A model generated the notes under the pieces. The model saw only the letters and a list, made by a program, of their open reading frames with translations, was not told the origin of the DNA and searched no databases. This document shows positions 1 through 23,534 of a stretch of 64,000 bases of DNA, piece by piece. The number at the start of each line of letters is the position of its first letter. The first letter of the stretch is position 1. Source of the DNA: Amoebidium appalachense (lineage: Eukaryota > Ichthyosporea); contig CAVNZM010000011.1 in NCBI GenBank assembly GCA_963693365.1, positions 7,006,001 through 7,070,000 on the forward strand, written 5' to 3'. The translations under genes were made by a program, and so were the position numbers.

Positions 1-248
1 CCGTGGGTAGTGGTCCTGTGTGGTGTGTGTGTGCAGAGGTGTGTCTGATGTACATATGAGTGTGTGTACAAGTGTCTCAATCCCCTCCCCGCCCCGCTTA
101 TGCCCCCCCCCCCCCCCCCCCCCCCCCACCCACCCACCCACCCACCCACCCATTTCCCCTCCACCCCCTCCTCCCCTAATACACACACACACACACACAA
201 CTTTAAAAACCACCCAAATCCCACCTGTTTTTGTTTCAACCCGGCCAC

Positions 249-693
249 CTTTGACACCAACAGAAACCAGCTGAGAGTGACAGCCGATGCCCAGTTGCAG
301 ACGAAAATCAGCGCCATGTCTTGGAAAAACTGGATCACGGGCAGGGGGTACCAACCGTGAAAACCTGAAATTTTGGGGGGTAGGCGGATATGAAACGAAG
401 TTGGCATGGCATCTACAAAATACGGAAATTTGGGTGTAGGTGGTTTGAGTCCTTATGTTATGATTAGTGTAAAACAAAAACGGGAATTTTTGTTGGAAAA
501 GTAGGATCACGGGAAGATTGTACCATTCACACAAAACCTGAGATTTGGTTTCGTTGTGTCCGATGATAGGTTAACCTTATGCATAACCAGGGACATCTTG
601 AAATATCTGGATCACGGGTAGGGGGAACCATCCATCAAAAAAATGAAATTGGGTGTGTGTTTGCGCCCGGGGTGGAGGGGTTGGGGGACGGGG

Positions 694-727
<34 letters not shown>

Positions 728-1312
728 GGGTTGGGGGGGGAGGGGGGGTGGGTTGGGGGGGGGGGGGGGGGGGGGGGGGGGAGGAGGCCGCCACAGGACG
801 GAGAGCAAAACGGAGGAGAAAACAAGACATAAGATCAAGTTCGCTGGCGTACAAATGCAACACACACAAACGGAGAGACCGTAAACAACAGAGTGTGAGG
901 TCTGTGTAAGTACTAGATAATGAACAATTGGGGGGGGTGGGAGGGGGGAGGAGGGGGGGTGGAGAGAGAGAGAGAAAAAGAAAAGGAGGAGAAGAAAAAC
1001 AAACTACACAAGTGGTTGAGAGCTGGTTTGGGGGGGCAGGAGATGAAGGGGGGGGGGGGGGGGGGGGATGGAGGGGGGGATGGAGGTTACAAACGGAAGG
1101 AGAGGGGGGGGGGGAGGGGGGGGGTTTCAATACTAACCAAAGACGTTTACAACGGTGACAGTGTAGCTTAAAAACCCAAGCCACACGCTCGTAATTACAG
1201 TTCTCTGCGTTGGATTTCCCGATTCCTTGAACAGATCGCCGTGCTTGTACAGCTGCAACAGCGACCAGCTTGCAATCCCCCAGCCAACCACGTGGAAGAT
1301 CACAAATAAAAC
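249..1312 (-). CDS. Multi-pass membrane protein, two internal exons (partial gene)
   Basis: Two phase-0 exons on the minus strand, 1312-1151 (acceptor CCTACAG, donor GTAAAC) and 329-249 (acceptor GATCCAG, donor GTGGCC), join in frame to 81 residues. The product is strongly hydrophobic: a helix containing GWGIASWSLLQLY, a polar loop (KHGDLFKESGNPTQR), a helix with WLGFLSYTVTVFF, then VCNWASAVTLSWFLL. The SWSLLQ turn, the W-G-F-L-x-Y helix and the D-x(5)-C-N-W helix resemble PQ-loop/SWEET-type sugar or cystine transporters, but that is a tentative reading. The gene continues on both sides: 5' exons lie above 1312 and 3' exons before position 1 or outside the window. The intron between the exons is about 820 bp, mostly G on the plus strand (C on the coding strand), with decayed copies of the downstream acceptor region. 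Sure of coding, unsure of family. Confidence 0.5.
320..650 (-). repeat. Three diverged copies of a 3' splice-site region
   Basis: The acceptor and first bases of the 329-249 exon recur at about 494-549 and 597-650. Shared words on the plus strand are GGATCACGGG followed by an ACC-rich stretch and AAAACCTGAAAT-like sequence. Only the copy at 320-375 is attached to an open exon; the 597-650 copy also keeps an acceptor CCAG with about 20 bases of exon-like sequence, and the middle copy has lost the AG. Confidence 0.6.
691..1125. repeat. G-homopolymer-rich intron sequence
   Basis: Repeated G runs of 8 to about 30 nt on the plus strand, broken by single A or T bases. It lies in the intron of the membrane-protein gene, so it is C-rich in the sense RNA. 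No coding signal. Confidence 0.8.
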
Positions 1313-1399
1313 CTGTAGGATACACCAATCAGACAACCGGATTATAATATGCATATATGACCAGAGTATGAGAAGTAAGACGGAGATGGTATTCGCAAT

Positions 1400-2420
<1,021 letters not shown>

Positions 2421-2688
2421 TGTCTGCATTTGTGTTTGTGATCCGTGCCATTTGTGTGTGATACCGTGACTGCTTGCCATGCATCATAACATGCGCATGG
2501 CATGTTCATGCTTGCATGTAGGTGGCAGTGCCTGCTAGATATTTTTTATTTTATCCCGTTTTGTTCCCGGAGGTACCCCTAGGGGGCCTCAGGGGGAACT
2601 ACCGTCTTCCACCCAGCACCGACAGTACTCTAGATATGTCTGCCTTCTTTTCTTCTTTCTTTCTCTCTTTTTTTTTTTTTTTTTGCCG

Positions 2689-2731
<43 letters not shown>

Positions 2732-3990
2732 ACCAAACCCCATGAATTCATTAATGCATAGCGTACCCTCCCAAGAGTGGCGGTAGAGGAATAGGGACGT
2801 TAAACCATTGTTACCGCAATAAAAACAGCAAAAAATCATTATTAAAAATTTTAAAGTTAAAATTTAATTACAGGGCAAGGTAGTGCCTACCTGAACGACT
2901 GTGTAAGGTGCGCCTATAGCCTCGGCATATGTTGTTTGGCAGCCAGGCCCAGTGAAGTACATGGGGCAACCCGTGGCTGGTTGTGACACCGCCGAATCCA
3001 TTTTAAAGTGTCCCGATTTGTATGAAACTAAGACTGAGTAAAATGATTAAATGACCAATCTGCACTACTCAATATTGTCACGGTATCTTTCAAGTTTTTG
3101 TACTGAAGCGCATAAAAGTGGAAGGAGAATGACAAGATAATGAGTAAAGTTGCGTAAGTCAAAACCTTGCTTGTAGCTGTTTTAACTGCATTACAATTTA
3201 CTTTTAGAATAGAAAGTTGTGCAGACAAGCAGTGTTTCTCACAGCGGTATTCTTGCTAAATGAAATAAACTGAGGAATCAGTTCAGGAATTGAAAATGAA
3301 AAAGGAATACAGTGCTCCAATAAAAAGGTTGCCAAACAGGTTTTTTCAGTGTTCGTTTCGTAACAGCGTTTCCGCCTTAAACTTTCCAACATATAGACTG
3401 TGTAAACACACATTCACCTTTCTGACACACAAAAAAAGGGAAAAAAACTCGAACAAGACAGAGGCCCAGTGCGCCCCGATAGTAATACGATTAAAATGTA
3501 TTTATTTTGTATTTTTTTTAGTAACAAGTGTATCTGCACATGACAGACCACTGCTTGTATTATTTCTGTGACTTGATAGAATAAAGCGTTTGATCATGTT
3601 TGCCTCCCCGGACTCTGATGCAAGGGATAGCTTGGATACTGTAGTGCAAGGAAAAGTCTCAATATGCTGTCGAGTGCACGCATACGCGCACATGCAAAGT
3701 GTGGGAAGTGTTTCTGGTAGCACTGGCTTACTAGTGACTCTTGCTGCCTTTCGGTCTGACTGGCCGCATGCACCTGCGCAATGCATGCATGCATCAGATC
3801 ATTTGGCTCGGCTCACGTACATATGCATGCTCCCTACAATATGGAAGATTATATATAGCTGTTGTTGTATACACTTTACTTCCTAAGCTGTATACAACAC
3901 AATGAATGTGTTGATTTGCATAACAACGGTATTTTTTCTCTTTTTTTGCCTTTTCTCTTTTTCCTTTTCTTTTTCTTTTAACCCGCGCAG
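2421..3990. other. Intergenic or intronic DNA without a clear gene
   Basis: A T-run plus G-run pair at 2667-2730 is followed by moderately AT-rich unique sequence. I found no exon with good splice sites and a conserved-looking frame. A strong polypyrimidine tract at 3931-3980 leads into the candidate exon at 3991. Confidence 0.5.
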
Positions 3991-4091
3991 GCAATTCACG
4001 CATAGTAATAGTCAAACGGTTCCCGGTCGCTGGCGGCCCGGCGGTCGAAAGACCGTCGTTAAGATCCGCTCAAAAGAAAATGGCAGATTAG
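3991..4091 (+). CDS. Candidate terminal exon of an unidentified gene
   Basis: A long C/T tract ends in CCCGCGCAG at 3990. The following 101 bases hold an open frame, entered after two bases, that ends at TAG 4089-4091 with residues including SRIVIVKRFPVAGG and RSAQKKMAD. The composition is protein-like and the acceptor is strong. No upstream exon of matching phase was found and no AATAAA follows closely, so this is a weak call. Confidence 0.3.
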
Positions 4092-4177
4092 ATGCATGAC
4101 TTTTGATAAGTTTATGCTATATCATTGGTTTGTTTGGGCCAAATGTTATTTGTGGGAATTTCACTCAGAGCTATCCA

Positions 4178-4216
4178 CCAATCATATACGCGAGTTTCTA
4201 AGCCCTTGCTGATTGG
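4178..4216. promoter_or_regulatory. Paired CCAAT boxes in opposite orientation
   Basis: CCAAT at 4178-4182 and its complement ATTGG at 4212-4216 lie 30 bp apart. The same motif pair precedes other genes in this window, so this is probably a promoter. The gene it drives was not identified. Confidence 0.4.
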
Positions 4217-4540
4217 TCGTTTCCGCACTTTGTTTGGGTGCGCCGCTTGTATCCGGCCGGTTCGAAGTCACGGTGAGCTCCCTCCGACCAGCTAACATGC
4301 AAGGCGCTCTCCAAGGCTTATAATACATGCATTCTATATATACAAGACATTGTTATCGATGACGGCTCTACCATGCCCGGGCCCGTTGTACGGGGTTATT
4401 ACATACCCCCCCCACCCCCCGCCCACAAAACCCCCCACGCGTACGGCCTCCCTCCCTAGCGCCCCCGGCCCGCCGGCGCCGCCCGCGGACTGCCATGGAT
4501 CCGATCCGTTGCCCTTATCATTAGCCCGTGTTCGTTGCCA

Positions 4541-4680
4541 ACGTACGCATGCACTTTGAAATAATGCCAACGTACGCATGCACTCTGGAAAAAAGGCAAA
4601 TGTACGCATGCATTCTGGAAAAAAGGCAAATGTACGCATGCACTCTGAAAATATTGCCAACGTACGCATGCACTTATCCT
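4541..4680. repeat. Five 30-bp tandem units with a palindromic core
   Basis: The core CGTACGCATGCACT recurs at about 30-bp steps (starts near 4541, 4570, 4600, 4630, 4660). It contains the self-complementary words CGTACG and GCATGC. The word TAGCCCGTGT occurs on both sides, at 4522 and 4682. The units translate as a repeat on the minus strand, but there is no supporting gene structure. Confidence 0.75.
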
Positions 4681-4689
4681 TAGCCCGTG

Positions 4690-5759
4690 TTTTGGCACAC
4701 CGGGTCGTGACCTGGCCATGGCCGGGTACGTCGACGTGGGCGGCCCTAATATTAGAGGCTAATTTAGGCGTATCATGCGGCATGCACGTAGTACATGTGC
4801 ATGCGCATATTGCGGCGTACGTATACATGTACTGTATACGTACCCCCGTCCGCGGCCCCACACACATTATATATCGATAGTACACTTTGTCCAGAGAATG
4901 CCTATGTATATGGTTGCATTCGCATGCATTTGTATAGGTATAGCTGAGATTTCATTTAGGACAGGCTGAGCTTGAGTGTACTGAGCTTCCAGGTGGCGCT
5001 GCCGACAGGAAAAGCATCTTAACCGCGGACGCGTGTTGTGCCTATACCTTTCTTGATTGGTTATTTTTGCATCAAGGACGTCATCGTCCTAGCGGGCTGT
5101 CAGCTCACAGCTGGGACAACTTCGAACGTGTGAGCCTCGGAGATCGTATGAGGAGCTTCACCCTCTGGAAAAATTGAGTGAATGACAGACACATCCCCTT
5201 GTCAAATGGTAGAGTAAAATTGTTACATTGGGTTTTCGGATTTTATGCAGCAAAAACACATATTTGTTATTAACACAGCTTGTATAAGCTTAGCACGAGA
5301 GGCACGACATTTCTCATATACCATAACAAGATCTACCGTTTACCCTTGGAGAGCCCTTATGCACGTCCGAGTGGATTAGTTTTTCCAATTCAGTTTGTAT
5401 GATAATGCGCTTTGATTTTTTTTGATGTAAACATCAGGATAACCATCGGAGCGTTGTATTACAGTAGCGCAGGGCTTTGACATTGTACCTAAGCCTTTAC
5501 CGGAGCCGCTATATTTGACCCCCCACTTTCTTCCCTACCCTCCCTCCTCCCCCCCTTCCCCCCCCCCCCCCCCCCTCCCCCCCCCCTCCCCCCCCCCCCC
5601 CCTTTCCCCCTCCCCACCAAGGTTTCCAACCTTCTCCTCCTTTCGTTTCTTTCCCTTCCCCCATAGCCTTCAATACCTCCCCCCTCCTCCCCCCCCTCCC
5701 CCGTCCCCCCTCTTCCCCCCCCCCCCCCCCCCTCCCCCCCCCCCCTCTCCCCTCCCCCC

Positions 5760-5790
<31 letters not shown>

Positions 5791-5890
5791 ACACACTAGC
5801 ATATATAGCAGACCCTAGAAAACTCCTACGCATATATACCAAACCGTGGTCGTCCACTGGATCCTATCAAACATTTGATTTTTTTTCCAG
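4690..5890. other. Gene-free stretch with promoter-like motifs and a C-rich tract
   Basis: ATTGG at 5056-5060 and a GACGTCA word at 5078-5084 (CRE-like) suggest a promoter. From 5517 to about 5776 the plus strand is C and T runs ending in (CA)n, typical of sense-strand intron sequence here. A first exon for the C2-like gene presumably lies in this interval but I could not place it. Confidence 0.4.
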
Positions 5891-7084
5891 ATCAACACGA
5901 ACATTAGAAGGAATAGCTTACAGAAAAGTTCCGAAATTTGTCAGACAAGATCTTGTGACTTCGTTTTCCCTCAAAAAGGTGCACACACACACACACCCCT
6001 GCCGTACGCTACACTACCCACTCAAGAACTACACAACCTACCCAAATCACAATGAGAAACTCCCCATCAGTCTCTTCAGAGCATCGGGGTTTGGGCTCAC
6101 CATCTCCTTCCCCCTACCCGTCACTCGCACCCACCGAGGTAAAAATACGCATCCTTAACTGCCGCAACCTCATATGCAGAAAGGAAGATCTTATACGTGT
6201 AAAAATTACCATAGATGGAAAAAAACATCGCGTAACCACTAAGACCTTAACCGTACAAGATGCGGAGGAGGAAGGGTTCTCTTTCCATTGGAGCGCACCC
6301 GTAGATCCCTCGTTGGCGGATCCAGTTTTAACGTTAGTTTTAAAGGAGGTTAAAAACATAAGTGGTTTCAAAGGCTTTAAACGCGCACGTTTGGGTATGT
6401 GTAAAGTGCGTGTGGCTGATCTGCCGTCGGAGGAAAAATGTGACCTGGAGGGAGAGTGGATGGTCTTGAGAGGAAGCGCCGGGCAGAGGTTATCACCTCC
6501 TTCCCCTTCCCCCCCCCCCCCCCCCCCCCCCCCCTCCCTCCCTCCCCTTCCTCCCCTTCCTCCCCTCCCCCCCCCCCCCCCCCCTCCCCAAAAAAAAAAA
6601 AAACCCACCTCACCCTTTCCTCTCCCCAATCCCTCTGCCTTCCCCCCCCCCCCCCTCCCCCCCCAACCCCCCCAACCCCTCTTCCTCCCCCTTCCCTCCG
6701 GCATCTCTCTCCGTCCCGCCTGTGTGTGTGTTTGTTATCTTGCACTGTGCATGTCAACTCAACCCCCCCCCCCCCCCACCAAAAAAAAACAAAAACAAAA
6801 AAACAAAAAAAAAAACAGCTGCACACCTCTGCTCTGACAATCTTTACACCCCACTGCCTCCCTCCCTCCCCCCCCCCCCCCCCCTCCCCCCCCCCCCCCC
6901 CCCCCTCCCTGCCCCCTCCCCCTCCCCCCCCCCCCCCCCCCCCCCCTCCTCCCCCTCCCCCTCCTCCCCTCCCCCCCCCCAAACTTCCAAAGCAAAAAAA
7001 AAAATCTTCCTCCACCACAGTACCCACGTAAAGGAGAGAAGGAGAGAAAACAAAGTGCCACAGTCAGCGAAGAAGGAATGCTGA
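5891..7084 (+). CDS. C2-like domain protein, three exons, 5' end not found
   Basis: Exons 5891-5978 (acceptor TTTTTTCCAG, donor GTGCAC), 6139-6488 (donor GTTATC) and 7021-7084 (acceptor TCCACCACAG) join in consistent phase. They end at TGA 7082-7084. The middle exon holds beta-rich sequence: VKIRILNCRNL, RVKITIDGKKHRV, FHWSAP, PVLTLVLKEVKN, ARLGMCKVRVADL, GEWMVL. This strand pattern fits a C2 domain (membrane or phospholipid binding) but lacks obvious calcium-ligating aspartates in the first loop, so it would be a calcium-independent C2. The last exon adds a basic tail (HVKERRRENKVPQSAKKEC). The acceptor at 6138 (ACCGAG) is weak, so the start of the middle exon is the least certain point. Confidence 0.5.
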
Positions 7085-7662
7085 AGACTCCTTAAAGCCT
7101 AGGTTTAAGAGTTTTATGGATAAATTTTGGTCTTAACTTAACTTCCAAGTTAAGATTTTCTTTATTTAGCACTAACGTTGGTGTTTTTTCAAAACAGTGT
7201 TGGGGAGATCCGGGTGTCGTGCTTTGTGATTGGTTGGCGGCAATCTCCCCAAACCCCAGCCGGGGCAGCAAGATTGGCCCTAGGTAGGTACCTTCCGTAT
7301 GTGGAAATCACACTGCCTAAATACGGAAGGTGGCTCTTTAGTTTATTTTTTTCTTTATCCTTTTTCACGTCATAGAGCCACCGTCTTCAACTGGCTCCTC
7401 CTATACCCCAAGAGAGAATATTTTAACTACATTGGAATACGTCATGTTAACGTGTAGATATACACGTTCCTAGTTATGAGCATTAAGTTCATATAAGCCA
7501 TGCTAGTGGGGATTATTATGTACGGTGTATATTGCCAAAGAAATAAGAGTAGGCAATTTATTTAGGCAATTTATTTTCTACAAAGATGAGATGACGTGTA
7601 AGTTGCAGGGAACATATTCTGGCGCTTGATTTTTGAGGTTGGGTTGGTGGGTGGGTGGGTGT

Positions 7663-7704
<42 letters not shown>

Positions 7705-7911
7705 ATTTTTTTTTTCACCATCTTCAAGCACAAACTATGAGAACAAAGGAACAAGTAATGAGACATCGATTCATTTTCATTTATCCGAAATCTATTTCCA
7801 AACGGTTTTGCACCAGCAGAGTAACACCTCCCTGAACATCCACTTTTCACCGTGTTTTTTTTCCGAAGGTTCTTACAGCACGTTTTGGCTTTACGTAATT
7901 ATCGTATTCCC

Positions 7912-7990
<79 letters not shown>

Positions 7991-8029
7991 CCTACTTGAT
8001 AAATCAAATTTAAACACCTCAAATTTCAG
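7085..8029. other. Non-coding stretch with two small inverted repeats
   Basis: CTTAACTT-CC-AAGTTAAG lies near 7138-7155. A perfect 11-bp inverted repeat ACCTTCCGTAT / ATACGGAAGGT lies at 7290-7300 and 7321-7331, followed by a T-rich run. These sit just past the C2-like gene and may be part of its 3' region. ATTGG at about 7230 and G, C and A homopolymers (7662-7703, 7912-7988) follow. No coding exon seen. Confidence 0.45.
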
Positions 8030-8120
8030 GGTATATCGGTAATGGATCCCCCTCCGAGGCCGGCACCCCCCAACTGAGTCTTAAAAGGAGCGTGCCGGCA
8101 AAACTCACATTGGACAGAAG
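8030..8120 (+). CDS. Candidate isolated exon
   Basis: Acceptor CAAATTTCAG at 8029, donor GTGTGTGG at 8121. One frame is open across all 91 bases (entered after two bases) with residues such as YIGNGSPSEAGTPQLSLKR and VPAKLTLDRR; the other two contain stops. A Ser/Pro-rich linker is plausible. A possible next exon of matching phase is 8555-8579, but it is too short to trust. Unrecognised. Confidence 0.35.
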
Positions 8121-9229
<1,109 letters not shown>

Positions 9230-9239
9230 CTCCAGTCCC

Positions 9240-9365
9240 ATTGGTTTAACCTTCGGTGGGCGGAGTGAGCCCTCTCTTATCGGTAGCCCCATCTCCAACC
9301 AATCAGGACACACACTGCATTCAACAAAGTCGATGACGTTCTCTGATTTTAGGCCAAAAAAACTC
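9240..9365 (+). promoter_or_regulatory. CCAAT-type promoter of the 9.4-19.5 kb gene
   Basis: ATTGG at 9240-9244 and CCAAT at 9299-9303, followed by a GATGACGT word near 9332, lie directly upstream of the first ATG at 9366. No TATA box is visible. Spacing and orientation match the CCAAT boxes before SHMT and the 20.8 kb gene. Confidence 0.5.
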
Positions 9366-19462
<10,097 letters not shown>

Positions 19463-19998
19463 GTACTTGCCCCCCCCCCCCCCCCCCCCCTACCCCCCCC
19501 CCCCCTCCCCCTTTATTCACATGACCGACACCTCACTCCCCCCCCCCCCTCCCCCCCCCCAAACACACACACACACACACACACATAGACTCGCAATACC
19601 CTCTTCCCGCAAACCCTACCTTTTCCATCTCCCCCCCAGGCCCCCCTTTCATACAGACCCGCTATTACGTGTTGTTATCACCTCATGTCAGGCAACTACG
19701 CGCACTTGCACTCACATACACAAACAACCACACACACACACACACTGTCTGTCTCTTTCCCCTCCCCGCCCCACTCCACTCGCCCCCCCCCCCCCCCTCC
19801 TCCCCCTCCCCCGCTCTATCTCCATCCCTTTCTTTCCCCCCTACACCCCCCCCTCGCCTTTCCTCCCCCCCTTACACTCCCTCTACCCCTTCCCCCCTTC
19901 CCCTTCTCTTCCCCCTTCCCCCTTCCCTCCCTCTCTCCTGTCCCTACTTATATGAGGGAGGTATCAGGGCTCAGGTGGGGGATGGAGGGAGGGGGGGA

Positions 19999-20042
<44 letters not shown>

Positions 20043-20215
20043 GGGGAGGGAGGAGGGGGAGGGAGGGAGAAGGGAAGAGGGGAAGGGGGGGGGGGGGGGG
20101 GGGGGGAGGAGCGGTGGGGGAGGGGGGGAGAGGAGGAGGGGAAGCACATGAAGTAGGATAAGGTTGGTATCTGCTCCAGCCAACAAAGATCATGCAACGT
20201 CATGTTGAGATAAAT
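19463..20215. other. C-rich then G-rich DNA, 3' end of the preceding gene not resolved
   Basis: C-runs and (CA)n to about 19950 switch to G-runs at 19976-20140. An acceptor-like CCCCCCCAG near 19640 is followed by an open frame (APLSYRPAI) that could be the next exon, but no clean donor or terminal exon could be fixed. Confidence 0.4.
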
Positions 20216-20420
20216 GACTGTTTAGTTATATGCCCCATGTTTAAAATGACGACTGTTTAGTTATATGCCCCATGTTTGAAATAAACGACTGTTTAGTTAT
20301 ATGCCCCATGTTTGAAATAACGACTGTTTAGTTATATGCCCCATGTTTGATTTAACGACTGCTTAGTTATATGCCCCATGTTTGAAATAAACGACTGTTT
20401 AGCTCTATGCCCCATGTTTT
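20216..20420. repeat. Six tandem copies of a 35-36 bp unit
   Basis: The word GACTGTTTAGTTATATGCCC starts at about 20216, 20251, 20287, 20322, 20357 and 20393 (the last two diverged). Two units contain AATAAA (near 20280 and 20386), so the array could supply polyadenylation signals to the gene upstream. Confidence 0.85.
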
Positions 20421-20707
20421 AAACCAGTTAAAAAGTCTAGGCAGACATTTCAGTAAGAGCAGATCAATACAATATCACTGATCACGACCCAAGGCTTTGC
20501 ATTCTTTGCCCAAATATGGAAATCTCCCTTTTCGGAGCGCCATGCGGATCTTAAAACCATCGAAGGTCCAAACCTTCTCACGTCATAGCGAAGGTAACGT
20601 GCCTTCACTGACCACAACCAGTACCGAATGTTTTGCCTGTAAATGGGTTTTTTGAACATTTAAACAAAGTTGAAAAATACTGCACTCAGTCTCTAAGCTC
20701 AAAACAA

Positions 20708-20762
20708 CCAATCACAAATCAGGAGGCCACCCGACTGTCCAGTCCCGCCTACACGAGCCAAT
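20708..20762 (+). promoter_or_regulatory. CCAAT promoter of the 20.8 kb gene
   Basis: CCAATCAC begins at 20708 and CCAATCA at 20758, the latter ending right at the start codon (ATG 20765). No TATA box. Confidence 0.45.
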
Positions 20763-20764
20763 CA

Positions 20765-21324
20765 ATGGCGGCGGCCACCATTGAAATGAACGAGGAAGAG
20801 AGGACCTCGTTTGAGGCCAAGATGACACGAATGAGGGACATAGACGACGCTGTGCATACAGGTGGGTGTTAAAACCTTATCCCCCCTCCCCCCCCCCCCC
20901 CCCCCCTCTCCCTCCCCCCCATCCCCCCTTTCACCCCTTCCTTCCTTCCCCTCCACCTTCCCTCCCTTGCCTCCCCACCCTCCTTCCCACCCTCCTTCCC
21001 ACCCTCCAACCCCATCCCTCCCCACCTATCCTCCCTCCTTCCCCCTTCTCCCCCCCCCCCCCCCCCTCCCCCCCTCCCTACCCATATCCCCGCCCCCCCT
21101 CCTCCCCTCCCTCACTTCCCCCCCTTCCCATGGAGAGGGTTGAAGAGCCGACACCCTTTCGCTTTATGGAGGCATGGGGATCCCCTTGATGATGTATTAG
21201 GTTACATAACTCTTACGTGTGCATTAAAATCATTCTTTGGCATTTTTATGCTATGCTCTCGTTTTGTCGTTTTCTGTGTTCTTTTTTGAACGACATTACC
21301 CCAACCCCGAAGTATTCACATACC

Positions 21325-21364
<40 letters not shown>

Positions 21365-21437
21365 ACAAAAAAAAAAAAAAAATTAAAAAACCTCCAACAT
21401 GAATGCACACTGAAAAACACTCGTGCTCACAACCACC

Positions 21438-21486
<49 letters not shown>

Positions 21487-21593
21487 ACCACCACCACCAC
21501 CATCACCACGCGCAAGCAGGCACACACAAATACACACACTCGCACTCCATCTCTCTCACACACACACAACACGTACTCACACTCTTCCACACC

Positions 21594-21634
<41 letters not shown>

Positions 21635-21892
21635 ACAGAGATGCAGCTAGTGTCACTCTCCCACGCCGTCTGTCGAACGCACGCATCAGCAAAACACGTG
21701 CAAAACGTGTGCACGGACGTAATCGAATCTCTCCATCGCGCGGGATATGGAACATTGGTTGTGCGGGCAAAGGAATGCGCCAGAAGACGAGCCATGGGAA
21801 TAGTGGATGGTGCTCTCTCAGCCAATGGAGACGTGAAAATTCCGAAAACGGACATTGCGGTTGGCTCGTTGCTGGATGAGGATCGGTGGTAA
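20765..21892 (+). CDS. Small two-exon protein, 116 aa, unrecognised
   Basis: Exon 1 is 20765-20861 (ATG in GGCGGCGGCC context nearby, donor GTGGGT). Exon 2 is 21639-21892 (acceptor ACGTACAG after a (CA)n array), ending TAA. Phase 1 on both sides gives 117 codons including the stop. The N terminus is charged and helical (MNEEERTSFEAKMTRM), followed by a Cys/His-containing helical stretch (AVCRTHASAKHVQNVCTDV) and an acidic C terminus (GSLLDEDRW). Length and amphipathic pattern would suit a small coiled-coil subunit of a larger complex, but I do not recognise the family. AATAAA near 22173 fits its 3' end. A donor-like GTAATT overlaps the stop, so an extra 3' exon is possible. Confidence 0.55.
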
Positions 21893-23288
21893 TTGGGTTA
21901 TGCTCGCCTCTGTGCCGTTTCTTTTCTTTTCTTTTTTTTTGTACCCCTCTTTTTTGCTCCCTTAACTTGTTCCCTCAAAGCTTGTTGCTCTCCTTTTTTT
22001 TTTTCTCTTTTTATATTTTTAAGTTGGAGAGGGGGGGGGGGGAGAAGGGAGGGGAAGGGGAAGAAGAGGCGGAGGAGGGAAGAGGATGGGGGAGGGTTAC
22101 TTTTACGATTTTCACATTTGAATGGTTTTTTTCTGACTGAAGCCACGTTTCATTAAGGCTGCAGCTTGATAAAAATAAAATTGAGCGTTGAAAGTTTCTG
22201 AAATTCCCTGGCATCAGTTCTGCCTTGATCGCTGCTATTGCTACCAGTATGATAGTAGTACTACTGAGAAGTACTATAACTGAGGAAAAGCCCATATAGT
22301 GACACCGTGGGCCCTTAACAGCAACCAAGTTGATTGATTTGTACCAACTATTAACGGTTCTATGCGTAACACCTATTTGCTATCGAAAGTAATTCATGCT
22401 TATGGTTTTCTGTGGCATATCTCAAGAAGAATTTTGTGATATCCGCATATGGAACTCGCCCGTTAGCTTGCATAGTCACTGAATTCTAATATTAGTTCAA
22501 GAGAATACTTTTTGACGACCCAAAAAAGAAACAAAAACTTTTTTCATATCTCCACATATGATGTATACCCTGTAACGTCTTTATCTATCACGTATGTAAG
22601 GGGTTGGGTAGAAGTACTACTGGCCTTGGTGCCGGCGCCTTATTACAGCTCTGATATAGGTCGATGCTACAGTAAGACAGCACATGTCTTTAAAGCTTGT
22701 ACCGATGTTTGAGTTTTCGGCCAATTAATACATCTTTAATTATGTGAGCTCGAATACAGCTCCTGTTAAAAGTGCGCATGCACAGTGTTATACTAACGGT
22801 CTTTCCTCTTGACTTGTTTACTTGGCTTGGTGATTTTCCCTGCATTTATCCACCATGTAATAAGCCTAAGGGTTCAAGAGTGTTGCTTCGTAATCGTTTT
22901 TTTCCATGGCCATGGCCAAAACCACATGTGCATGCATATGCACATGTGCACGTGGTGAGATCGAGAAAAACATCCCCCGTGGGGTTCGGTACGTGAGACA
23001 ACATACAATTATTGTAAACCAGAATTTGGTGTTATATTTAAATGTTGCTTTGACGAGAGTTTGGTGCCGTGAACTTCTCCTGAATCAACCTCGGTTAACA
23101 GCAAAGCCTATTCAACTTGGCACACGTAGCTTATAAGGCGCCATGGATAATCCCTGTGGCCACTATAAAACCAAAAAAAAAAAAAAAAAAAAAAAAGAAC
23201 GGGGGTGGGGCGAGGGGGGGGATCCGGAGGGGGAGAGGGGAGGCTTGTTGTTTGCTTGTGTGTGTGTGTGTGTTTGTGTCCGTCTGTG

Positions 23289-23323
<35 letters not shown>

Positions 23324-23478
23324 GCGTGTGCGTGCGTGGGCATGTGCGTGTGTGTGTGTGTGTGTGTGCGCGCGCGCGTGTGCTGTTAGTATTTGTTGAG
23401 TAGGTAAGGCAATGATGGGGGTGGAGTGGGCAGTGGGGAGTGGGGCGGGGAGTGGAGTGGGGCAGGGTTGGAGTGTGT

Positions 23479-23534
<56 letters not shown>

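Noticed and set aside
4541-4680. CRISPR-like array
   Set aside because: The spacers are near-identical A-rich words, not unique, and the context is eukaryotic.
4456-4719. Minus-strand repeat protein across the 30-bp array
   Set aside because: 30 bp is a multiple of three, so the array is open by construction; no supporting gene structure.
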